6,027 nucleotides of DNA from Lachnospiraceae bacterium (GTDB taxonomy: Bacteria; Bacillota; Clostridia; Lachnospirales; Lachnospiraceae): positions 1 to 6,027 of the forward strand of contig CAAEUM010000263.1 in the NCBI GenBank assembly GCA_900759225.1, written 5' to 3'. Position numbers and translations under genes: made by a program. Shown here piece by piece: positions 5,985 through 6,027 of the stretch (position 1 is the stretch's first letter; each line of letters begins with the position of its first letter). The notes beneath the pieces were generated by a model. The model had not been told where the DNA came from, searched no databases, and worked only from the letters and a program-made list of their open reading frames with translations.

Positions 5985-6027
5985 TCCGTGTACAAAGGGA
6001 CATACGGTGTGTCTCCTTGTACACGGA
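5985..6027 (+). other. Strong stem-loop at the window edge, just after the rightward promoter
   Basis: Bases 5985-6002 and 6010-6027 form an 18-position stem with one A-C mismatch and one G-U pair around a 7-base loop. The outer 11 pairs are perfect, and each arm contains the self-complementary hexamer TGTACA (5989-5994, 6018-6023). It begins about 25 bases after the predicted transcription start. On the minus strand no T-run follows it, so it is not a leftward terminator. Whether a T-run follows on the plus strand lies outside the window. It could be a leader attenuator, the terminator of a very short RNA, or a regulator-binding palindrome. Confidence 0.6.

Noticed and set aside
5985..6027. 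Hairpin considered as a mobile-element end or CRISPR repeat
   Set aside because: There is only one copy, no transposase or spacer pattern, and the window ends at its last base, so there is no support for either.

Overview
The window reads as an ordinary sugar-acid catabolism region of a low-to-mid GC Firmicute. Strong AGGAGG-type ribosome sites, a likely TTG start, sigma-A-like promoters, intrinsic terminators with paired A/T tracts, and a 357-residue (Gram-positive-length) mannonate dehydratase fit a gut clostridium, perhaps Lachnospiraceae. The taxonomic placement is inference; no marker gene is present.

Layout, left to right. (1) Bases 2-325, + strand: the C-terminal half of a FadR-type GntR regulator with its metal-binding FCD domain; its start lies outside the window. 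(2) Bases 351-394: a two-way terminator between this gene and the convergent gene that follows. (3) Bases 435-1778, - strand: glucarate dehydratase (gudD), with all catalytic residues visible. (4) Bases 1779-1952: a compact divergent control region with operator-like repeats and a palindromic TAGTATACTA that could supply a -10 element to both directions. (5) Bases 1953-2849, + strand: a LysR-type regulator that probably starts at TTG. (6) Bases 2926-2975: a second two-way terminator between convergent genes. (7) Bases 3040-5730, - strand: an apparent two-gene operon, uxuA (mannonate dehydratase) then uxuB (fructuronate reductase of the long-chain mannitol dehydrogenase family), with a 6-base gap. 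(8) Bases 5731-6027: a 297-base AT-rich control region. It holds the likely uxuAB promoter and a good rightward promoter with an inverted repeat in its spacer, followed by a strong 18-bp hairpin that runs to the window edge.

How the genes fit together: UxuB reduces D-fructuronate to D-mannonate, and UxuA dehydrates mannonate to 2-keto-3-deoxygluconate (glucuronate branch). GudD dehydrates D-glucarate to 5-keto-4-deoxyglucarate, the oxidised sister substrate. The divergent LysR regulator most likely controls gudD. The GntR-type regulator is of a kind often used for hexuronate genes, but its target cannot be read here. Transporters, uronate isomerase, KDG kinase/aldolase and the keto-deoxyglucarate enzymes are not in the window.

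I see no new defence, mobile or biosynthetic system. The most interesting parts are the control regions, above all the promoter plus hairpin at the right edge.
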